The notes beneath the pieces were generated by a model. The model ran no database searches and had not been told where the DNA came from. It was given only the letters and a program-made list of their open reading frames with translations. From Cinclus cinclus (taxonomy: Eukaryota > Chordata > Aves > Passeriformes > Cinclidae), in contig NC_085072.1 of assembly GCF_963662255.1 (NCBI RefSeq), forward strand, positions 7,279,001-7,343,000: a stretch of 64,000 nt of DNA, read 5' to 3'. Positions within the stretch are counted from its first letter, which is position 1. Each line of letters opens with the position of its first letter. Positions 58,001 through 64,000 of the stretch are shown here, piece after piece. A program made the position numbers and the translations under genes.

Positions 58001-61000
58001 ATTGGGATATTTCTCCCTGTGAGGGTGGGGAGACCCTGGCACAGGTTGCCCAGAGAAGCTGTGGCTGCCCCATCCTTGGAAGTGTCCAAGGCCAGGCTTG
58101 GAGAAACCTTAGGAAAAGTGGAAAGTGTCCCTGCCCATGGCAGGGAGTGGAACTGGATGAGGTTTAAGGACCCTTCCAAGCACATCCCAGAATTCTGTGA
58201 AAAGCAAGAAACAAAGTGGGAAGTTCTACTCAAATCCTTTAGAAAGAGGAGCCAACCTGGTGATCAAACATGGTGCTGGAGGCAACAAGTGTTCACAAAC
58301 GAACATAAGCCCTGCTCAGCCATCACTTGGAATGACAGTTTCCATGTACCTCATGTTTCCCATGTACCATTGCTACGAGCCCTGTTTAACAGATATGTAT
58401 TTCAAACTGATCCAGTTCATCAGCTCCTGCTGTCAGAGGAGCTTGGGAGATGGTGGGGTGTCCCCTGACCTGATGTAGTTGCCCTGGGGGTCTGTGCGCT
58501 TCCCAAAGCGGACGGGGCAGAAGATCCGTGTGTACTGGTGGAAGAAAGCACTGGCTGACAGCCACATCCAGTTTCCAGCATTGATGCTGTAGTCAGCATC
58601 TAAAAGCAGCTCTTCAAACACCTGCACATCAGGGATGGGAAGAGAGAAACACTCCTGAAATGGCTACATTGCAAAAACTAGACAAAACCAGGCTGGGAGG
58701 TGAAGGGTGAGGATTGCTGCTGGAAGCACAGCGCTGTGGGGCCTGGGCTGCCTCCTCACAGGCACACCAGGAATGCTCTCCACAGACAGAAGGAAGACGG
58801 AGCGACCTGAAAACTCTGGGTTTGGGACCTGCTACAGACTGAGCATGTCTCCACCAGTATCCTTGTTATCCAAAATTCATGAGGATTTGGGGAAAGGAAT
58901 GACAGAACAGAGGAAAATAAAAGCCAGCAGTGAACCTTCATTCCCTCTTCCCAGCTGATCCAAAGGTCCCCCCGTGTCAGGAAGCAGGCAACAGCATGCC
59001 GAGCCAGGTGATGGATCCAGCCTTCCTGGCGCAGCTGGGTCATAATGGCATCAATCCATGGGAACCCCGTCTGTGCCTGCAGCAAAACAGCAACATCAGC
59101 TCTCCCCTCATACACTGCTTTCACAGAATCACAGGATGGTTTGGGTGGGAAGGGACATTAAAGCCCATTCCACACCCTGCCATGGGCACCTTCCAAGATC
59201 CCAGCTTGCTCCAAGCCCCATCCAACCTGGCCTTGGACACTGCCAGGTATGGGGCAACCACACCTGCTCTGGGCACCCTGTGCCAGGGCTTCACCACACT
59301 CACAGGGAAGAATTCCATCCCAACATCCCATCTAACCCTGCCCTCTGGCAGTGGGAAGCCATTCCCTGCATCCTGTGACTACACCCCTTGTCTCAAGTCG
59401 CTCTCCAGGTCTTCTGGAACCCCTTCAGGCACTGGAAGGATCTCTAAGGTCTCCCTGGAGCCTTCTTGTCTCCAGGCTAAACATTCCCAGCTCTCACAGG
59501 CTGTCACACTACTGCAAGACCCCCTCAAACTGCCAGCAGGGACCAATCAAGGGAAGAGGAAAACTCTAAGCTCCAATGCAGCTGCTGTGGCCATGCACCT
59601 CATTACCATTTTCCATTTGTGGAGCCCCTCTGTATCCTTGTACCAGCAGATCTGGAGGCAGATGGGGTTCCCAGCCATCTGGGTGAAGTTGGGAGTTGCT
59701 GATGCTACTGTATAGAAGAATTCCCTCCACAACAGCTGCCCTTGGAGCGACACTGGGGGCAGAGAGTGGTTCTTTGCCTGCAAAAGACAAGGTGACAGCT
59801 TCAGTTCATACACATCATTGCAGTCTCATTCATTTTGTGACTGTCAGGCCTATGAAACAAAGATTAATCTGACTACAATACTGGTTTCAAGGTACTTTAG
59901 CATTCAAGTCAAGGAAATCAAAGATCTGAGGCAATGCTGTCTGTTCCAAAGTCAAACTGCTATACCTCAGTGTTACCTCAAACATTTTCCATCTACCTTC
60001 CAAAATAGTGTCACACTGGGATTTCTTACACCAAGCATGTGTTTATTAACGTGTTAACTGAATTCAGGTGGCTCAGCCATGTCTCAAAAGATAATCTTAA
60101 GGTGGAGGTAAAGGAGGACATTGGGTTTTTTGGGTTGGTTTCAAGCTCACTTCTTAAAAATTAAACAAGATTTCAGAAAGTGGTTTTTGTTTATGCTACA
60201 ATTAAAACTTGTCCAAGACAAAACCAGTTGATTTCCAGAAACAAAACTGCAATAAAAAACTTCCCTTAACCACCAAACATACAAACTAATTCCTTGAATT
60301 TTAGAAAGGTTTTCCTGGTCTTCCCTGCTGATCCTGGGTCTGCTTGGTCCCTATTCATAGAACCATGATTTGAGCTGGAAGGGACCTTAAAGCACATTTC
60401 ACTCCACGCTCTGCCATGGGCAGGGACACCTTCTGTTGGGGAAAAAGAAATAGGAATGCCTTATAGATATGATTCTTTAGCAAAAGACGCTGGGAATATA
60501 GAAACTGTAGGTGAGATTGAAATGAAAGGGGTGTTCGACTGAGTGTCTGGAGAGCAGCAATATGGATGCCTGACGATCTTCTCCCTTTGTTAAGATAATG
60601 CCTGTTGCTGCAAACATACCAAAGAGCCATCAGAGACCCCTTCCTGGCAGGACAGGAAGGGCCCAAGATAAGGTTTAGAGATAAGAAAATGGTAAAACAT
60701 GGTAATGTAGTGATTCCTACAGGTTGTATGTTAATGTTAGAAATTTGTATCTTGTACTAGATTGGTTAGTGAAAAAGTAGACTATTCAACATAGGAGGAG
60801 ATTTAAAACTTTGTAAAAGGAGACCTCACTCTCTTGCCCCCTTGCACCCTTACCCTCTCACTCCCTTGTCCTTGTCCCTGCACCCCTCACCCTTGCTTTT
60901 GCCCTGTTATCCTGCTCCTCTGGGCCTGCCTTGAGCTGCATCTGGCAGCAAGGCCCTTTTCACCCACGCCCAATGCAATAAACTGCAAGCTTCAAGACCT

Positions 61001-62001
61001 GAATATAAAGAGCTCGCCTGAGTTGGTCCCAACTTCCAGCTCCTACAACCTTCCACTATCCCAGGTTGCTCCAAGCCCCATCCAACCTGGCCTTGGACAC
61101 TTCCAGGCACGGGGCAGCCACAGCGTCTCTAGGCAACCTGTGCCAGGGCCTCACATGGAAGAATTTCTTCCCAACATGTAATCCAAACCTGCTTTCCTTC
61201 AGTTTGAAGCCATTTCCCCTTGTCCTGTCACTACAGTTCCTGATAAAAATATGAATTTGGAATATGAACATCCTGTTTCTAAAACTTAATTGGGAAGACC
61301 TGCAAACATTCACAGGTGTTTTACACAACATGAAGCCACTCCACAGATTTCATGGGACACTGTGAGAAGATATTAAAAAGCAGCATTTTTTTGATACACC
61401 AAATCTCTACCAATATGATCTGAGTTAAATCCTGCTTTCCACGCCAGACATGTCACAGTTTTGGATTTGCTTACTTAGGAACAATTATTGGCTTACCTGA
61501 GCATAAATGTTTGACAACCTATAAAAAAAAGTCCGAACTGACAGACAGCCCATACTGAAATAAGGGCTCAGGCCTGTGGTGCTTGGAAGCAGCGAATTTG
61601 GGATAGTCCTTGGTTTAGTAAAACTTGCCACCCAGCCCTGAAAGGAAAACAGAAATCTGGGTTCAGGCAGCACAAGATTATACATGTCCAGTAATAACCA
61701 GAGGAAAGCTCTTAGAACTGGCTTCACTATCACAGGAGCTTGTTTGAATGTCATGCCTGGAAAACACTCTCACTTCCTAGAAATCAAGAAGAACAAAACC
61801 CAAGCCCAAGCTGCTACCCTCCTCCAAGCCAAGCTGGGCAATGATCTCAGCCCCCCTGGAGCCACCAGCATCCCCTGTGTTCCATCAGGGCTGACCTGGT
61901 CAGTCAAGTGTTGCTCCAGGCGCTGCAACCCTTCAGTCTCCCCTCCTCTCCAAGGGGAAACATTCTGTGGAGAAATCTTCAAATCCACAGGGAGAGGCAC
62001 C
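54965..62001 (-). CDS. CRY4: CRY4, avian cryptochrome 4 (3' eight coding exons; 5' exons beyond 64000)
   Basis: A FAD-binding photolyase/cryptochrome family protein. In birds CRY4 is expressed in double cones and long-wavelength cones and is the leading light-dependent magnetoreceptor candidate. Exons: 61896-62001, 61497-61637, 59607-59777, 58936-59076, 58470-58621, 57293-57390, 56711-56821, 54965-55044, all joining in phase. They encode about residues 192 to 523 in European robin numbering. Diagnostic motifs are [75 protein letters not shown] and [38 protein letters not shown] and the short acidic/basic tail separate it from CRY1 and CRY2. The robin electron-transfer chain W395-W372-W369-W318 plus Y319 is intact by spacing. 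The photolyase antenna domain is off the window. Confidence 0.92.
55155..55265 (-). repeat. CR1 3' fragment in CRY4 intron
   Basis: GGGAACTTAAAGCTCATTTC and GCCATGGGCAGGGACACC, same strand as CRY4. Confidence 0.75.
55670..56050 (+). repeat. CR1 fragment in CRY4 intron
   Basis: ATTGGGATGGAATTGTTCCC, GAAGCTGTGGCTGCCCCATC and the tail CCAAACCAGGCTGAGATTG; antisense to CRY4. Confidence 0.8.
56711..56821 (-). CDS. CRY4: CRY4 exon: end of photolyase-homology region
   Basis: Encodes [14 protein letters not shown] through the helix ending [14 protein letters not shown] is a CRY-family signature. Acceptor TTGCCCAG, donor GTGAGA. Confidence 0.93.
57293..57390 (-). CDS. CRY4: CRY4 exon: [10 protein letters not shown] segment
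   Basis: Encodes [18 protein letters not shown] and the CRY4-type [14 protein letters not shown]. Acceptor TTTCATAG, donor GTAATG. Confidence 0.93.
57485..58195 (+). repeat. Dispersed ~720-bp repeat, copy B (ends in CR1)
   Basis: Direct-orientation partner of 6465-7205, inside the CRY4 intron between exons 57293-57390 and 58470-58621, antisense to CRY4. The CR1 part starts near 57975. The exons themselves are not part of the shared unit. Confidence 0.78.
58470..58621 (-). CDS. CRY4: CRY4 exon with W395 and flavin-pocket N391
   Basis: Encodes [20 protein letters not shown] to DPQGNYIR. The first W of NWMW is W395, next to the flavin. The Asn four residues before it is the residue facing flavin N5 in vertebrate-type CRYs. 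Confidence 0.95.
58936..59076 (-). CDS. CRY4: CRY4 exon with W369 and W372
   Basis: 141 bases, 47 codons: [12 protein letters not shown] to [21 protein letters not shown] holds W369 and W372. The acceptor GCTGCAG is good; the donor AAG|GTTCAC is poor beyond the GT. Confidence 0.95.
59125..59515 (-). repeat. CR1 3' fragment in CRY4 intron
   Basis: TCACAGAATCACAGGATGGT, ACTTGGACACTGCCAGG-type tail and the RT end near 59440-59480. Confidence 0.8.
59607..59777 (-). CDS. CRY4: CRY4 exon with W318 and Y319
   Basis: 57 codons from [20 protein letters not shown] to [15 protein letters not shown] carries W318 followed by Y319, the outer end of the robin CRY4 electron chain. In CRY1/CRY2 the residue after this W is Asp. 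Confidence 0.95.
59778..60349. other. CRY4 intron, nothing recognised
   Basis: No exon or repeat seen. Confidence 0.45.
60350..60433 (-). repeat. CR1 fragment, left half
   Basis: GAAGGGACCTTAAAGCACAT to GGGCAGGGACACCTTC, where the solo LTR begins. Confidence 0.82.
60434..61047 (+). mobile_element. Solo LTR (614 bp) with 6-bp target duplication, inside a CR1
   Basis: Runs TG (60434) to CA (61047), flanked by ACCTTC at 60428-60433 and 61048-61053. An AATAAA at 60977-60982 sets the plus orientation. It splits a CR1 whose halves rejoin as GACACCTTCCACTATCCC. It lies in a CRY4 intron, antisense to CRY4. Confidence 0.88.
61048..61250 (-). repeat. CR1 fragment, right half
   Basis: Resumes ACCTTCCACTATCCCAGGTT and continues to the RT end near 61240. 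Confidence 0.82.
61497..61637 (-). CDS. CRY4: CRY4 exon: FAD-binding domain start
   Basis: 47 codons: [15 protein letters not shown] to [25 protein letters not shown] is the FAD phosphate-contacting segment of the family. Donor GTAAGC. Confidence 0.95.
61896..62001 (-). CDS. CRY4: CRY4 exon: VPLPVDLK to HLTDQ
   Basis: First CRY4 exon seen. VP(L)P... aligns with the VPSLEELG segment of CRY1 and [16 protein letters not shown] with WPGGETEALTRLERHL. It begins with the last base of a split codon after a GTTACAG acceptor, so another exon lies upstream. Confidence 0.9.
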
Positions 62002-63756
62002 CTGTAACACTCAGCCAGGCCCAGGTCAGGGGCCCTACATCTCCTGAGACAAGAGAGAAAAATCTTTGAAAGGAGCAACAGGAACCAGGAGAAGGAGACA
62101 GCCCCTGTCCATGGCACACACCAAGCCTCCTCTATCACAGTCCAACCAGAGCACAGGGAATGAAAGCACAGCGAGAAATCCCAGGATGTACTCTCCTGTG
62201 GGAGAAGAGTTCATCCTGCAATTGCTCCAGGGAATTCTAGCCTGAACTGGGGGAAGAGGAACAGTCTCTGTAAGTTACAGTGCTCAGGGCAGTCAGCTGC
62301 ACCCACGGCTCAGACCCCTTTTAGTTCCCATCCCCTACACAAGGCTCAGAGGCAGGTCCTCTCCAGTTGCTCCCAGCTGCCACATCCATCCCTAGGTGGG
62401 AACCAAGAGCCTCCTCAGAACCTAAATACAATTATGGTGCTGCCTCTAAAGGCCTCTCCAGCTTCTGTGCCTCTGAGGAGAGGTCTCTCTGAAGACGATT
62501 CACAAAATCCCAGATGGGCTTGGGTTGGAAGAAACATTAGAGCTCATCCAGTTCCACTGCCTGTCATGGACAGGGACACCTTCCACCATCCCAGGCTGCT
62601 CCAAGCCCCATCCAGCCTGGCCTTGCACACTGCCAGGTATCCGGAGGCAGCCACAGCTGCTCTGGCCAGCTATGCCAGGACCTCCACACCCTCACACGGA
62701 AGAATTTCTTCCCAACATCTAATCCAAACCTTCTCGCTCTCAGTTTCATAGGGAAGGAGGCAGATCAGCTTCCTGGGCCACCCTGGCTGCTTGCTCCTAA
62801 CCAAGACGGGGACTACCCAAGCCCACACCCCTCAGCAGCCCTCCCACATCTCCTCAGCCTCAGTTGCTGAAGCTTCTCAAGGCCTCTGTCCCCCCATATG
62901 ACTAGAAAAGCAACAGTTTGTTTTTTCTTCCCCACTGTAAAATGCAGATGAAGAGGCCCAAGGAAGTGCTGGTGGCACAGAGATTTCTCACAACCCATGA
63001 ATGAACTCAGAAATCAAGAGATCTTTGTACTTACCTGGACAAACCTGAGCTCAGCCCTGCTACAGACACCTACAGAGGTGGGGCCAGTGCAGCTCTCAGA
63101 GCACTGGCATAGCTCAGGCCTGCTGGGAAGCATGTGAACTACTTATCTTTAATCAGAATTAATTTTAGAAGTCCAAACAAATTAAGCAAGAAAGTGAAAA
63201 AAATAAAAAAAAACAGTGCTAGAAAAAATACAGGAATTTATATATCCCAGTACTTACATTACTCTTATCATCAGACTGAGGACAGTTCAGGAGTTAACAG
63301 GACTCCCCCAGGATGTGAAGATCCAAGCCTGGGTTGGTACTGAGCTGAGACTATGTCATGTCACCTGACATTGAATCCCAAGTACCTGTAGTCCCATTCC
63401 AGCTCTCTCCTGCCTCAGTCTTACCTCCCTTTGGATCACTGACTTCTCCTCACACAGAGCTAAACACAAGACATCCTTGACTCTGAGCTTCTTCTCAAGT
63501 CCTGGGAGACACGAGCTCAATCCCTCTTTCCCATATAACAGAGGGGAGGAGAGATTTAAAGTCAGGAGGAAACAGTAGGATTATTCCACCAAACTTCCTG
63601 CATAAAACAAACTACAGTGGTTCATCCAATTTACGTCCAAAATCTTGAGAGGAATGTACAGCATTCCTTTGAGTAAATTCCCCAGGCTTTCCTCTGTAGG
63701 AGCTTGACATCTCTTAAAAACTTTTCTCAAGGTGCCTGGCAAAAGCTTAAGACTTT
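62002..63756. other. CRY4 intron, no further coding exon recognised
   Basis: Apart from a reverse CR1 at about 62505-62755 (CTTGGGTTGGAAGAAACATT) I find no CRY-like segment. The next upstream exon is therefore past 64000. Confidence 0.55.
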
Positions 63757-63860
63757 TATGGAATCATAGAATCACTGAGGTTGGAAAAGACCTTTAAATC
63801 ATTGAATCCAACCATTATTTTGTGAACTGTCCCACATGGTGGGAAATCTGCTGCACAAAT
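63757..63860 (-). repeat. CR1 3' tail
   Basis: ATGGAATCATAGAATCACTG and GGTTGGAAAAGACCTTTAAA. Confidence 0.82.
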
Positions 63861-64000
63861 ATCAAAATAGATATCAGACCATTTCACCATCTGCTCTCCC
63901 CTCCCAACAGCAGTCACATCCCCTGTATATAGAGTCAATAACTTTCCATGCACAGAAATAAAACAAGAAAATACCTAAAATGCCTCATTACTATTTGGCC

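Noticed and set aside
63030..63125. Candidate CRY4 upstream exon with a strong CAG|GTAAGT donor
   Set aside because: In the phase needed to join 62001 its translation has no resemblance to the cryptochrome LTYKRF region.
63425..63500. Open minus-strand segment between an acceptor (CTCCCAG) and a donor (GTAAGA)
   Set aside because: About 24 codons with no similarity to CRY4; splice-like flanks alone are expected by chance.
1..64000. CRISPR array, operon or bacterial defence system
   Set aside because: No regularly spaced repeats with unique spacers and no prokaryotic gene organisation; the repeats are CR1, LTRs and microsatellites.

Overview
The window is vertebrate nuclear DNA, almost certainly from a bird and probably a songbird. 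It has split genes with GT/AG introns, dozens of 5'-truncated CR1 LINE copies (the dominant avian repeat), several LTR retroviral elements and a CpG-island promoter. It also holds a cryptochrome matching avian CRY4. There is no bacterial-type organisation and no CRISPR array. Most long open frames are shadows of repeats.

Layout. 1-2220: a minus-strand endogenous retrovirus (ERV) running off the left edge (gag-like frame, tRNA-Lys-type primer site, LTR). 2221-8109: intergenic DNA or DRAM2 upstream sequence, with CR1 copies, one copy of a roughly 720-bp dispersed repeat and a solo LTR. 8110-17440: DRAM2 on the + strand, seven coding exons giving a complete 266-codon frame. 17440-27125: intergenic, including an old long CR1 with a younger CR1 nested inside it. 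27126-35674: LRIF1 on the - strand, four coding exons, starting in a CpG island with clustered ETS-type sites. 35900-54100: repeat-rich intergenic DNA holding a complete but defective 4.7-kb ERV with twin 387-bp LTRs and a 6-bp target duplication. 54100-64000 and beyond: the 3' two thirds of CRY4 on the - strand, eight coding exons; the N-terminal exons lie past 64000.

The three host genes are not an operon and do not obviously work together. DRAM2 is a lysosomal membrane protein linked to autophagy and retinal health. LRIF1 is a nuclear HP1/SMCHD1-associated heterochromatin factor. CRY4 is a flavoprotein cryptochrome proposed as the avian light-dependent magnetoreceptor. The CRY4 exons encode the full tryptophan tetrad and terminal tyrosine known from European robin CRY4, the most biologically notable content here.

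Limits: splice sites were assigned by eye from protein similarity, phase and GT/AG signals. Repeat boundaries are approximate to about 10-20 bases except where target duplications fix them. No alignments or database searches were run.
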